Shown: positions 11,567-24,280, counted from the first letter of the stretch. The stretch is 64,000 nucleotides of DNA from Mangifera indica (GCF_011075055.1 NC_058151.1:1302001-1366000), one strand, 5' to 3'. The notes: generated by a model from the letters alone, not told the origin. Numbers and translations are program-made.

Positions 11567-12462
11567 ATGGAAACTTCCCAGCCTATTTCAATTGAAAGTT
11601 TTTCATACAGATGGTTAGTAAACTTGAAGCCATCTTTAGAAAGCCTTGACAATTCCCTCAGGGCCTCATTTGATGCATGTGATGAAGCTGCCTTCATTGA
11701 AATGGACCCAAGAATGCCACCATCTAAGAGATTCATTAGAAATTCCCAGGCTGACTTCAAGTTTGATTTCCCAAGCTCACAAACTCCAATTGCTCTTGTT
11801 GATGCTGATCAGCTTTTCTCCAATGGCTATGTAATGCCACTCTTTGTTGATCAACTGAAGATGGAGGCATATCAGGTCTCGGATTCATCTCTACCCCTGC
11901 CTTCTACCTCTTCACATGGATCAAAGCTTGTGGTTCCAGCTTGTAAGAGAAGATGTTCGTCCTTGAGAAGGTGTCGAAAAGTGTCCAAGAGGATATTTCA
12001 GAAGTATTTGGATTTTCTTAGGCCATTGTATCAAAGAATTCGTGGGCACAGGTCAAATTCCAGAGCTGAAACTGGTGACAGAAGAGTTCATGTGATGAAC
12101 ACCTGGGTATATTCTGCAGAAACAACTCCTCGAGTAAGCGTCGCTTACTCTGCTGATGATTGGCGGAAATCTTGTGATTCTGAAAGCTCCATTTATGAGG
12201 CAGTCCTCCATTGTAAAAGATCTTTCGGTATGTTTTTGTGACACCCTTGGTCGAAATACTAGATATGTGTGTGTATCTCTCAACAATTAGAGATTGGTCA
12301 AATAATCTGTAAACTTCTTAATTGTTAGAATGCATTTGTGTTTGCAAAGCGCAAAAACATACTGTTTTTTAATAATTTTTTAACTATCTTTGCTCATGGT
12401 CAATTTTGAATGTGATTACCATGACTTAATACTCTTTCCATTTGATTTTCTCAGGAAAATAA
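11567..12462 (+). CDS. MAKR6: MAKR6-like membrane-associated kinase regulator
   Basis: Exons 11567-12227 and 12455-12462 encode 222 residues. The donor TCG/GTATG and acceptor TCTCAG/GA are canonical, and splicing ends the protein HCKRSFGK; reading through would end FGMFL instead. The family is plant-specific, mostly disordered, lies at the inner plasma membrane through basic clusters, and binds receptor-kinase complexes (BKI1/MAKR group). Visible here: the conserved N-terminus METSQPISIESFSYRWL, the DPRMPPSKRF block, the FDFPSS box, a Lys/Arg-rich cluster at about 125-165 (CKRRCSSLRRCRKVSKR) that fits membrane anchoring, and the C-terminal SIYEAVLHCKRSFG box. An in-frame upstream ATG at 11501 would add an unlikely Phe-rich leader. 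I see no defect. The name MAKR6 rests on remembered similarity to At5g52900. Confidence 0.88.
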
Positions 12463-15447
12463 ATTGAAGCTTTCTGTCCAACAAAGGAACAAGAAAAAGA
12501 AAGGAACATGTGAAGAAGATGGGAAACGGCAACTTAACTACTTATGTTTCTTGTCCTTTATCATCATTTCTCATTGAGATGATAATGTAAATTTGTCCTA
12601 TAAGGGAGTAGATAGAATATAGAAGCTGTTAGGGGGGCCTGGTCGGCAATGGAGCCTCTGTGGCCATGCCTGAACCTGTGGGTGAGAATCATATTAATCA
12701 AAATATCGATTATTACAATTTTGGTTTTGTCTTTTCTCATTATGGAAGAAGAGATAATCTAAAAAGAATCTCTCCCATTACTTTTGTAAAGTTTCTTTTT
12801 TTTTTTTTTTCATAATGAAATCAGGGATACTTTTTTATTCATTTCCATTATCTAGAAACACACAATGTGAATACGTGATGAAAGCATAATGAATTCTTTT
12901 ATTCTCCTCCATTATTTTATGTTACTAGTGCAAGATTCTTAAGCGAATCCCTCGTTGATAAAGCATAAGAGAGATATTGGATATAACTATGTATCTCACA
13001 TTATTTAAAGATGTTAAGATGAGTGTGATTAACTAGCTAGTGACCAAAAACAAAATTATGATGAATTATGTTTTCAAAATGGATAATATCTTAATAGTTG
13101 TTTGGACAGAACTCAAAAGCAAAACTACTTTGAATTGTGTATTCAAAGTTGACAATATTTTGACATATCCCTCAATTTGTTTTCAGAATATTGAAAATAG
13201 CATACTGCCCTTTCAGATGTTGAAATTGAATCTGCGATTTTTGGGAAGAGAATGAAGAAGCTCAATGTTGCAGCCCTGAGTGGAAAGTGTTCCTAGTTTA
13301 AGAAGTTATCTTAATTAGAACAAACATAATTTAATTTGATAAACTGGGAATGTCGGCCATTAGAGAGCAAATTAATGATGAAAACAATATTAAATTCATA
13401 TATTTCTATCACTTCTGACATGGGTCATTTTCTGATAAGCACTGCTCTTTCTTCTGTGAAAATTGTCTTACAGACAATTAGTACTTAATATATCTATAAT
13501 TATAGATTACATATAACAGTTTGCCATCTTAAATGACATGCAAGATGATGGCGAAGAATCAAAAGTTGCATAAACTATTAGTTCTGGGGCAAAGCTAAAG
13601 CTTTTGCTACCAACATTGTGCCATAGCTTGAAACATGCTGCATGTATTTTGGCTTTTCTTTTTGTAAGTGGTTGAACTTAGTCTTTCTAGAGGGCATTTC
13701 TTGCATCAAAATTTAGTGGCATCTTTGCAAAACAATCATAATGTGGATTTCCTTTGTGCCTAATATCTTCAGCAGTATTCTTGCACACACATCTTACTTA
13801 GATGAACCCATAAACTAGTTATTGTAGAGCTATCAAACCAGCTAGCCCTGGTGATTAAAATTGCTTTCTGGTCCCAAAGTATATGGGGGTCCGATAAGAG
13901 ATAGACCAATGATGAAGCTAGCTAGCCATATTTCTAACCAATTGCTGGTAACCCAGCAGTTTAGCTAAATGGTCCAGGAATTAGGCATTGAAGGTGCTTC
14001 AGCAAGTAGGATAGGGAGACAAGGACAAAATGTGCTTTCAGATATGACAAATTTTGATAACGTTGATTTTTCTGTTCCTATCTACTTCATTTTGTCTTGC
14101 TTGTTGTATTTTCTATTTCTTCTCAGAAGAAGCTCAACCAAGAATGGCTTTAGGGGCTCGTTTTTCTCTTGTCTCTACTGCAAATCACCCTCATTGGCTG
14201 GGGACCGAGACCTCATACATGCTACTTGTCGCTGCTATTAATTCTTGAGTCACTAACACACCCATCATGTCATTTTACCGCTTCTGCTTCCAACCAAAAC
14301 ATCGCAATTTTGAGCTTATAATTTCAAGCGACATGAGGATATAGGCCTTCTTGATAATGTCCTCAAATTACGCAGAATCGATGGCATTTTCAAACTGATG
14401 GGGGACCAAGGCTTTCAACTCATAGAAGAAAAGTAAGGCTAATACATAGAAATAAGAGAGATCATAAGAAGATCCGAGGTAAAAAGGAGATTGGATGAAA
14501 AAGATAAACGAAGAGAAGAACGAGAACCACATCAATCATAACCATCTAAATAATATCATAACCCCATCCACATTTGTCTTGCGTCACAAATAATGCAAAT
14601 AATCTTCAATTTCATATGGGTTTTCTTATTAAATTTTAAGATGAAAATAATGGGACACATTGAAGACATGGAAGACAAAGTGAAAGCTAGCCTTGTGAGT
14701 AAAGATTCACCTTATCAATTTCGTATTGATTGTATGTTGTGAAAAGAAGCACTTATTGGGTTTGAATGCCGCTGCTTTTCTGAACAGATCAAATTTTTTG
14801 ACCATTAATGTGCAGGCTAGTTAGGGGAACCATGGCATTCTCCAAAGCTATCAACTCATTATAACTATAAATTTATATTTATCATGGCTTGCGTCATTGT
14901 TACAGAGACATCACAATCGTCTTTATAAACTTTAAGCAAATGCATGCATGAATGAGCTTGCCTTAATTGGCAGAAGGCCCCATTTGCAGTGTGTAAAGAC
15001 ACTTGCATGAAAGGGATAATAAGCTGAGAAAGCATCATGACCCTAAAAAACATAAAAAGGGTTTGGTTGAAAGAGTTTCAAAAAATTTTGGAGCCATCTT
15101 TTACTTGCTTGCCCGTGAAGGTTTAGTTTGGAATGACTTGAGAAAGATGCAACAAACAGGCAGGGAAGGTGTGGACGGCCTTGTTGCAAGGTTTGTGTCG
15201 GATAAGTAAGAGGGTCATTGTCAAGATTGTCTGCTTTAGACACAATCCATCACAAATTCATATAATTTAAAAGTTTGTTATTTAACCAATGTTTTACTAT
15301 CATTTCCAAACATTATGAGATGTTATTACATATCTAATATCTTGTTTGTGTTTTGTCAATATAAAAGTTACTTAAAAGGTGTTACTTTCATCTCTCCAAT
15401 GGGACTTAACTTCCTTGCTAAAATTTGTTTCACTACCTCTAATACTA
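12463..15447. other. Intergenic; no confident gene
   Basis: The first 150 bp are probably MAKR6 3' untranslated sequence. The rest has short open stretches only. The best is 15003-15209, plus: 68 codons including KKHKKGLVERVSKNF and REGLVWNDLRKMQQTGREGV, basic and helical in composition. I do not recognise it; it could be a small gene or a fragment. 13969-14250 has two overlapping short frames with no family resemblance. Confidence 0.4.
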
Positions 15448-15457
15448 TTTTTAACAT

Positions 15458-16347
15458 GGCCAAAGGATATATTGCCATCAAAAGATTAGTGTTTTATCAA
15501 GTTTCCACTCATTAATTTTAAAAAACTCAAACACCGATCTATCTGTTAATTTTTCTAGTTGCTGTTAGAAGTAAAATCATTATTTAGTGAAATATTGTAA
15601 AAAACTAAAAATCTATCACATTTCCTCTTATAGGTTTAAAAATTTAATAATTTCACCCCCCAAATTTTGAAAAATGATTATTTTCCTCTAGAGTTTTTCA
15701 ATCACCACTGTTGATTACTAGAGACGGTGATAGTGGTGTTCTCTCTCCCTCCCGACTTTTCTCTCCATTTCTATTGACGATCTATCTCTGTTTTTAGCCA
15801 AGAACCAAGCCCAAATGAAGAAGATGAAGAACTAGAGAGCATTGATCTGTCTTCGTCGAACTTCCACTTTGGTTCTCCTTCTCTCTTTTCAATTGTCGTG
15901 GTTCTTGTGACAAGAATGCCAAACTCCGGCAACAACCTAAGTTTGACGCTTCGGTTCTTCATCTTCTTCACTTCACTTTGTCTCATCGGAGATGATGATG
16001 GGAGGGGAGAGTGACAAAGAGACCAAGAGGGAGAGATATAAGCCAACCAAGAGGGAGAACACCAATGACTAGGAAGTTGTTCACTAGAGAGGAGGAGATC
16101 GAAACCTTAGAGGGGGATTTGTCATTTTTCAAACCTTGGATGGGGGATAGGGGAAAATTGTTATATTTTTAAACCTAAGGGAGAAATATAATAAATTTTT
16201 AGTTTTTTAAATATTTTTACTAAATGACATTTTTTACCTTGACAATAACCAGAAAAATTAACAGATAAATGAGTGTTTGAGTATTTTAAAATTAATAAGT
16301 GAGAACTTGAAAAAACGCTAATATTTGGGTGGGAATAAGTCCTTTGC
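15458..16347. mobile_element. Mutator-like (MULE) element with long TIRs and 10-bp target duplication
   Basis: The left terminus GGCCAAAGGATATATTGCC and the reverse complement of the right terminus, GCAAAGGACTTATTCCC, begin a degenerate inverted repeat of about 160-180 bp. It includes CACT(C/T)ATTAATTTTAAAA and ACTCAAACAC in both arms. The element is 890 bp and is flanked by a perfect direct repeat TTTTTAACAT (15448-15457 and 16348-16357). Long TIRs with a 9-10 bp duplication are the mark of the Mutator superfamily. The interior (about 15700-16100) is GC-richer and has a 91-codon minus-strand open frame of low complexity; captured host sequence is possible but unproven. No transposase is present, so it is non-autonomous. 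Confidence 0.8.
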
Positions 16348-16357
16348 TTTTTAACAT

Positions 16358-17648
16358 TCTGGTTCGATAATCCGACTTTCTACATAATATTGAACAATAT
16401 GGGTATTATTCATTGCACTAATAAGACAAGGTCTACATCAATGAGTTATTTGGAGAAAGAGGCTGGCATAAGTAATGGAACATGTATTAAAAAAATTAAG
16501 CAGCTGCACTTTCTTGTTTTGGATCATGTTCCTTTCAAACACAACCCACATAACAATTCTCTTAATTCACGTTACTTATTTTCATCTTTGTACCATTTCG
16601 CAGAACATCAGAAGCCGTTCAACAAATTATGAATGTTCTTGCAGAAATTGAAAAATGCCCGGCCCCCATTTCACAAAACGTTTCATGAGAAATAAGAAAG
16701 TATTTTACAGAGGTAGCTGTTGCTGAGAGAACTCATACTTTGTCATGATTCATTTTGTCATTAGTTTGGGCCTGGCAAAATGCTTTCAGGTTGCCTGAGT
16801 CTATGCATTTTGCAGTCTCACATACATCCAAGCCTTTTAACTTCTATGTAACAATAAAATTATGTGGATCCAGTTTTAAATATTTAATTGAGTATCTAAA
16901 TAATACGTTATCACATGATTTATTGATTTTGAATTAATATAAAGTAACATCCAATTACATGATAATACAATATCTAGATATCCAATTGAGTACTCAAAAC
17001 TAGATGTATTTAGTATAACTCTTTATATAATATGATTATCTGTTTTGAGTCAAACCCATATAGTTTGCCTTGTAAATACGCAAAAAAGACAGGCAGCGCA
17101 GGCGCAAATGCATATGGTGTGAAAGCTGCAGGGGAAGGTGCCATTTGTTACCTTGGTTAAGTCATTGAACTTCATTTAATACAATAACCAAAGAGATGAA
17201 CGTTACTTTTGAAATACCCACAAAGTCTCCTATGATTAACAAATAATGCTAACGCTACCGCATTTGGTGTGGGAGCTGCAGGGGAAGGTATCATTTGTTT
17301 TGCTCAGTTGATTAATGGCATTGGACTGCATGTGAATCGGGTGGATTCAATCTAAGCTGTTCCAGTTCGAGAACTTGACTTGGCATCGACTCATTTGTTT
17401 ATCTAAAGATACTGTTCATCCTGCTGACAACAGTGTTCACCCTACTGACAGTCAGATTTTACAAAATACCATCTGATTATTAAGTTATAAAACTGTTTTA
17501 CAGTACATCATCTCTGCTGCATGAATCATCATAAAATTTTTCTGAGTATTATATGTTCCTCACATGAATCAATGGTGAAGATTCAGAGAATTGCAAGGAT
17601 CAAGCATTTAACACATGCTTCTGGACACTACTTGAGCAAAATTAAAGC
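16358..17648. other. Intergenic; holds one imperfect direct repeat
   Basis: No gene recognised. A stretch at about 17095-17170 recurs imperfectly at about 17258-17333, sharing GGTGTG(A/G)(A/G)AGCTGCAGGGGAAGG-type text; the two copies are 163 bp apart. The last 100-150 bp before 17649 are likely the 3' untranslated region of the minus-strand anion-channel gene. Confidence 0.4.
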
Positions 17649-19981
17649 TCACACTTTATTCTCATTGCTGGGAGGATCCGCAGAAGCCTCTGCTTCCTTC
17701 GCTTCCGGAGAAAATTTCAAGAAAATTTCAATATCTTTGTGGTCTGAGATACCTTGTCTTAGATTATGGAGCCACCTTGTGTGAGTGTGATGATGCTGTT
17801 TTGGCCTTTTATCACTAATGGCAATGGCAATGTCATTAAGGAAGAGGTCTCGGAGCACAAAGGCGTGCACCATTGTAGTTACAAGCAGAGCTGATACTAC
17901 AAGCGAGGAAATTGAAGCGAGTGTGACAGCAAGAGTTTGACTTACTACATTGGTGACTTCATTTGAGTACCTAATTGTAGCAATGGCAGCGCCTGTCATT
18001 GGGAATGTGTATGCCCACCAAGCCAATGAGAACCTGTAAATTCAAGGGACATAAAAATCCTGAGAGGACAGAACGTTGAAGTGACAAAAAGATAAATTAT
18101 TCATGTCATCTTACTTGAATCCTCGGAAAAAATTGATTCGAACCGCCTGCAAAATCACATTAAAGAAGCATCCTGTATAAAAATATGGTAATAAAGATCA
18201 ACGAACAATATAATGTTTTAAGGCGATTGGAGACAAACCAGTGAGAAGTAAAGGAACAAGCAAATGAAGTAGGGGATTCGTGCGCCATAGTCAAAGGAAC
18301 CTTGCAGCCTTGCCCAAGCCATAGACGCAACGCTAGGTGCTGCAACGAACAAAAAGAACACAGGATGGAGTTCTTTCGGGAGCGTCTCATTTGTTGGAAG
18401 TCTCTGGTAAAGAGTAACAAATAGGACTATGTAGTGAGCCAGGCCAACAGCAAAGAAGAAAAGAGGGCCTTCTTTTAGCCCCACGGATGCCCCCAATAAT
18501 GCCCCCACAAAGTTACCAACTATTGAGAGATGATTTGAAGGATTAGCCACTTTTGAAAGCCTGCGCTGGCCTCCTGACATCCACTGTCCATAGATTTTAA
18601 GCTCAAAGCAAAATATTGGAGTCATAAGAACATACCAGAGGACTACAGGTAAATTGTTAGTAATTGAAGATGGGACTCCTAGAGCTAAAAACAGTAGGGC
18701 AATCCAAGGAGCAAAGAAAAAGTTGACACGAACTGGATGGTAATACTCACGACGAACAGCTTCGAAGTAGAAAAGTACTTTCATAAGGTAGATTGAAAAG
18801 ATAACAATCACAAGAGCAACAGCTATGAACCAGAGAACAAGATTTATAAGTGGGGTTATATGGAGAAATTTTGTGGATTCAGAGGTGGCCAATGTTTTCC
18901 ACAAAATTGCTTGGCTGCTAACTCCAAGACACATACCAAATGAAGAGACTGGAAAACGGAGAAGAAATGGCCAAGTCTTGTCTTCAGGAAGCACAATCTG
19001 CTCCGAAGCCTGTATAATTAAAATTTTATGAAATTTCAGGACGATCAACAAATTAACAGATAAATAAGTGAATGATAAGAACTAAAAAATACTTACTCTG
19101 AGGGTGTCCAACTCAGGCCCCTCTAATGCATCAAAGTATCTATCCACAGGCAAGCTAGTTTCCTTTTCAGATTTCTTGGTTTTCTCTTCTGGTCCAGTTT
19201 CCGGTGGCCTGCCACCGCGAAGGTTTGTCAGCTGCCTCTCGAGTTTCCCAGACCATGTTTTGAAAGAATCAAAGCTTCTATCCCTGTAACTACTGTCTAA
19301 ACTTTGATGCTGGGTGAAGTTTATATTCTCAACCGTCCCTTCTACAAACCCTTTAGGTACTGGCTCAGAATGAGACTTTGCATACACTGGAATTCCCTTC
19401 ACGGTAGAATCTGAAATCATTGTACCAAATTCTTTTTCCTTTAGATTAAAAGCAACCCTTTTAGGAGTTTTCACTTCATCACTCCTGAAGGGAGAAGATG
19501 GCATGCTAATAAAGGCAGAATCTTTCCTCTGATGAGATTCTCTGTTCTGGCTTTGAACTTCAGCAGTGCCAGCAACCTGTCAATATATCAGATTGTGAAC
19601 CAGAACACATTAAGATATATATACATCCTTAAACTAGCACTGTCTCATAGTCCCACCCCAGAAAATATATCAGAAACTGGGTTTTTTATACTAACAATAA
19701 CTAAAAACAACTGCAGGAAAATAGGAAAAATTGAAATAGCTACCACAACAGAATCAAGTTATATCAACAAAACCTCTAGCAGATGCTTAATCTAACAAAA
19801 CCTCAACTTTTTCAAAAAGGCAGAAAATAGAATGAATACTAATACTTACCATAGCTGATGAATTCAGAGTTTTATCTTCACTTTGTTGACTCTGATTATT
19901 GAAGCCCTCGACATCATTTGATGGTATGAAATGGAGAAGCCATGGAGTTTCTTCAAGGGAATTCTGCTTTGCCTGATCCAT
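17649..19981 (-). CDS. SLAC1-homologue S-type anion channel (SLAH2/SLAH3-like)
   Basis: Plasma-membrane anion channel of the SLAC1/TehA family, which passes nitrate and chloride and is switched on by CDPK/SnRK-type kinases. Minus-strand exons are 19850-19981, 19097-19576, 18239-19009, 18115-18146 and 17649-18033. All have GT-AG borders and consistent phase and give 599 residues; the Arabidopsis paralogue SLAH3 is of similar length. Residues 1-204 form a polar, Ser-rich cytosolic N-terminus with SFDSFKTWSGKLERQ, a likely regulatory segment. The channel core starts at about 205 (EQIVLPEDKTWPFLLRFP) and carries about ten hydrophobic helices, including APSVASMAWARL, the short exon for RINFFRGF and SLAWWAYTFPMTGAAIAT. 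The C-terminus is a short acidic tail. No frameshift or stop was found. Choosing between SLAH2 and SLAH3 needs a tree. Confidence 0.93.
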
Positions 19982-20560
19982 GAGTTTGTTGTTTCCAAAT
20001 TACCATTCAAAACCCACCTGAAACACATAACATTTTACTCACGAAACACCCCCAAGTCTGATTATGTGATCAGTTTTACAGAAAGCATACACAAAATATA
20101 AAAATACTCAAAAACTGTCAATAACTAACTGGGAATCAAATGGTGCAAGCATGCAATAATGTACTGGAAACATCATTTAATAAACCAAAGACTTTTTGTT
20201 TCATTAACCAGTTAAATCTCTGTCACAATTGGCTGCATGGTAAAAAAATTGCTAAAAAGCATGGCTACAGGAGCTCAAATGTGCATCTCATTTGGACCAT
20301 TAACAAATATGCAGAAAAAACTCTAATTCTATACGCCATTTCTTAACTTGAAAAGCAAAACATGAGGAAGATTTTATCACCATTAATGAAATGCAGAAGC
20401 TTCATTAGCTTTACCTGAATCTCTCAAGAAGCAGAAGCAAAGTACGTGGGACGTCGCAGTCAAATCTCAAAAGCCAATATCGCCGAAAGCAGATTCTTTA
20501 TGGGTTTTGTTTTCTTCTCCGTTTTCAACTTCTCTTCTTCGAAGCAGAAGTCACAGACGT
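19982..20560 (-). promoter_or_regulatory. 5' leader with intron of the anion-channel gene
   Basis: On the minus strand a donor ATTCAG/GTAAAGC at about 20418 and an acceptor TTTCAG/GTGGG at about 20020 define a probable intron of about 400 bp in the 5' untranslated region. The start codon at 19981 follows about 40 nt after the acceptor. The outer leader exon would lie at 20419 to about 20560. The splice sites are seen; the leader structure is inferred. Confidence 0.5.
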
Positions 20561-21265
20561 ATTTCCAGCTACTGAGATCCGATATATATTGTCTAAAGTG
20601 GACCATAATCTTGAAACAATTACGTCAAATGCTCTTCATCTCTTGCATTTTCTGAATTTGAGAACGACACCACCATGCAAAAGACAAATTACCTCCAATT
20701 TGATATGAAATAATTAGTTAATACAGACTCTAATTATCACATCGCCATTTTAATAAAATACAGGCTATCATCTTTCTAAATATTGCAAACACTTCTGTTA
20801 ATATCAAAAATTGCACCAACAATTATTATGTTATTGAGTACCAGAGTTAGAGAGAGTAACTGTAAATGACCCTTTATAGGACCAAAAGGTCGAGTTAATG
20901 GATATAGGTATTTTATGGTACTCCAAACAATTCTTACAATATAATATGATATATATGAAAAATAATATGTATTTTAGAGTATATTAAATTAATACAATAC
21001 AGTGAATATATTGTAGGATATGTATTACGGTACATATGTTACAATATAATACATATTACCGATACAGATTGATAAATCATTTTAAAGAAAATGTTGATAT
21101 AATAGGGGTGTATATGAAAAACTTTAAATTTTTAAAAATGTTTGTGATATTTTAAAAAATGATCATGTATCAATTAAAATTTTTTATTATTCGATATTTT
21201 AAAAAACATATTAATTCGGGGAATGTTAATTACCATCTTATGAGTATGATATATTATTACAATAA

Positions 21266-21349
<84 letters not shown>

Positions 21350-22620
21350 AGTTTTAACTTTCTAATTAGTTATCCAGATAATATAATTGGATCAATTCAA
21401 GTAAGTCTGATTTTGTTTAAATTAATTATATTAAATTGATAAAATTCCGATTTTAATAATCAGTCTTATAACATAAACTCTTGCTCGTGAGGATTTTTTT
21501 CTTTGTTACTCAAGTTATCATTTAGAGATAAAACAGATTGTTTCAATCAAGAAATTAACCTAACATTGTGATGATATGTAAAATTTTAAATGATAGAACA
21601 ACAAACAATTGGCTGATCTCATTTGAATGTGAGCACGAATGATAGTTTGGATCGATTAAGTCGAGTTTAAATCTAAATGTTGAACTCATTTTCATAAATG
21701 AACTAAATTTGAGTCGATGATTCAAATATATAAGTTCAAATTAGCTCAAAACGAATATAAAGTTAAATTACGTTTAAGTTCAAACTTTAGTTTATTGATC
21801 TTAAACCGATCTCAAACTTTAATTCAAAATTATTTAATCATATAATAATACATAATCTGAATATCCAATTAAATACTAAAAACTAAGTACAAATATTTTA
21901 TTAAAATGTGGAATATCTATTTCATTGGTAAGTAATATAAAACCTCAATAGCCATAATGTTTCTCACTTTACAAATAATTATTAATCTCTAATAACAAAA
22001 AAAAAATCAAATTAAAAAATATATTTTATTATAATTTGTTATATTCTCATATATTTAGTTGTTATTTATTTTTAATAATATTAAATAATTACATAACCGA
22101 CCAAAAATTTAAGTTAGAAAAAAAGACAAACCAAGAAAAAGTTAGGGATAGATTCAAATAGAGTTAGTTTGATTCGAATTTATTATTTGATTCAAATTAT
22201 TTGATTTTGAGTTTGGTTTTAACTTGTTAATTTAGATTGAGTGACTCATTAATTTATTAATTAAATAATTGTATTATCTCATCGATGATATTGTTCAACC
22301 TTTCAGACGATATTATTCATCTTATTGATAACCCTCTGGTAATATAATATACCAACTGGAGCAAGCTAAACTTTCATTGAGACATTTTATATTTGATTCA
22401 AATTTGAATTTATCCTATACTCAATGCAATTGAATACAACCCTGGAAAATATTACCACAAATCACCCTTAAGTAAAATAGTAAAACTATATGTATATAAT
22501 TTGGATGCATAAATAATATATTATTATATAATTAAATAATTTTAAATAAAAAATAAAATAATATTTAATTATATAATCTACATATTTAAATTATATTAAA
22601 AATATATATGCAATTCATAT
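20561..22620. other. AT-rich intergenic DNA with interspersed repeats
   Basis: No gene seen. The stretch holds a long (TA)n run and AT-rich TTGAATT-type repeats at 21610-21830 and 22145-22442. The second of these has inverted-repeat-like ends (AGGGATAGATTCAA on the left, a TGAATACAACCCT-type right end), so it may be a MITE of about 300 bp. Confidence 0.4.
21269..21347. repeat. (TA)n microsatellite, about 40 units
   Basis: An uninterrupted run of alternating T and A of about 79 bp. Such runs are length-unstable and can extrude cruciforms. Confidence 0.97.
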
Positions 22621-22644
22621 TGCTCCGAGCCACAAAGCAAGTCA

Positions 22645-22760
22645 TCAAAAAACGTTTTTTCAAAGTTTCACTTGTAAAATTTTAAAAACTTAAACATTCA
22701 TTTATCATTTAACTTTCATTAGAATTTTTTTGTTAATAGTAAAAGTAAAACTATAATTTA
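22645..22760. mobile_element. Terminal-repeat relic of the 15.5-kb MULE family
   Basis: The order of words here, GTTTTTTCAAAGTTTCACTT, then AAACTTAAACATTCATTTATC and a Thr/Asn-like A-rich tail, follows the inverted repeat of the 15458-16347 element with scattered differences. No partner arm was found close by, so it is probably a truncated copy. Confidence 0.45.
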
Positions 22761-22859
22761 ACAAGTAATATTAAAAATAAAATAAAATTTTATCTCATTT
22801 TCACCATAATTTTAAAAAATAATAATTTTCCCACAAAACCAATGTTTTGCAAAGTTATC

Positions 22860-23238
22860 ATTTCCCCCCTAAATTAAGACACACAATCCACATTTTATTG
22901 GCACACACTAACCACCTATTAAATTATCAATAATCTCTCCTTTAAACTAATGTTTGTAATGTTAGTTTAATTCAATATAACAAACCCTCCTTTAAATTGA
23001 ATTTTTAATTGGGCAAACTCCAAATAACTTCCTAAGTTTCTAAAATGCATCCAATTTGAGGGTCTTTGTAAATATATCAGCAACTTGATCTTCACTTTTA
23101 CAATAGATAATATCAATAATTTTTTCTCTTGTGAAATCTTGTAAAAAGTAAAACCTTATATCAATATATTTACTTTTTCCATTCAAAACAAAATTCTTTG
23201 ATAGTTTATAGTTGAGTTGTTGTCACAATATATAAGAA
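22860..23238 (-). mobile_element. Ty1/copia RNase H end fragment
   Basis: On the minus strand 23030-23238 reads, with frame breaks, YCDNNSTIN, then SKYIDIRFYFLQDFTREK, IIDIIYCKSEDQVADIFTK and LKLDAF: the C-terminal part of a copia RNase H. It is followed by a degraded tail, a purine-rich tract (TTTAAAGGAGGG) and possible LTR sequence below about 22983. Text near 22870-22930 resembles 24510-24590, which may be the other LTR of the same element. If so, that copia element brackets AAA-gene sequence. Confidence 0.6.
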
Positions 23239-23288
23239 TGGAATTTCTTGAAGAAAATTTTGGGTTTAGTGGGGATACTTGGTTCAAG

Positions 23289-24015
23289 TGTTAGTGTATG
23301 TAGGCGGTATGGTGCAACATTCAGAGCTGAAGGACCTAATTGAAATTTACATCAAGGCCGGTTTGCAAAAGAATGCATTGTTTGGGATCAATATGTCATT
23401 TGCCGAAATTTGAAACAGAACCGTTTAAACTAACGTTTTCTATCAACCCCATTAGAGTATAAAGTTGTGAACTTTGCAGTGAAAAATGCAATTCCATAAC
23501 TATTTTTGCTTTGTATAAATCGTGTTGTGTTGAATATCTGGTGGATTTTCCACCACATGCGGTAAAAGTTGAAAAATAGAATGGGAAGACATTAAATGCT
23601 TTGAAAAATTAGCTTGGAAAATTGGCTATAAACATAGCCATTTTTGTTGACTGGAAGGGCGACAAACTCCTATAAATACCCCCCTTCTCTCTTCATGTAC
23701 TTGTACATTTTCTTCCATCTAAAGCCTTCTTGCTTCTTCCTACTTGTCTTTTGTTTTCTTTCTTCTTGTTCTCCATAACCTGGGAGAAATTAACTAAAGA
23801 TTATATATTCATTTTGCAATTCATTTCCTTCTTTTTATAACATGTTGGACATTTTTATTTTTTACCGCTTCTTAACATATTCCCTCTAATAAAAAGTATT
23901 CTCTCTTTAGTTCTAGAATGCTCTCTCTTGTCTCCCTTTCTTCTCTATTTTTCATCTTAGATATAGGGTTTGTTTTTTGATTTTGCATTTTTGAGCTTTT
24001 GATTCAACTCTATCA
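23289..24015 (+). mobile_element. Solo LTR inserted in the AAA relic exon 8
   Basis: A 727-bp insertion begins TGTTAGTG and ends CTCTATCA (5'-TG...CA-3'). It is flanked by the exact direct repeat TCAAG (23284-23288 and 24016-24020). Removing it and one repeat rejoins exon 8 text that is continuous in copies A and B. A promoter-like CTATAAATA at about 23669 on the plus strand gives the orientation. There is no internal region, as expected after LTR-LTR recombination. Confidence 0.8.
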
Positions 24016-24280
24016 TCAAGGATGTAGAAACAATTAGTTGATTGCAGGCGAGCAGATGAGAAATCCAAGTTGCTTTTCCCATTCTGTGAAATCAAAGCCT
24101 TTGGGGAAGAAAAACTTCTACTTAGCCCGAAAGCTGTATGGGAGGAGTTTAGCCAAAACGGACAAAAAAAAAAAAAAAAGAAAGAAAAGAAAATTTTTAT
24201 ATATTTATTCATCAACTAAAAGCTTTTAAATAGACTATACAATAATAGAAATTAAAACATAGACAAGAATTTAAGAACTA

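Noticed and set aside
14054..14248. Overlapping short frames with hydrophobic runs
   Set aside because: Two frames compete, no splice sites of coding phase, no family.
15771..16046. 91-codon minus-strand frame in the MULE taken as a transposase
   Set aside because: Too short and Ser/Arg-rich, with no MULE transposase or zinc-finger motif.
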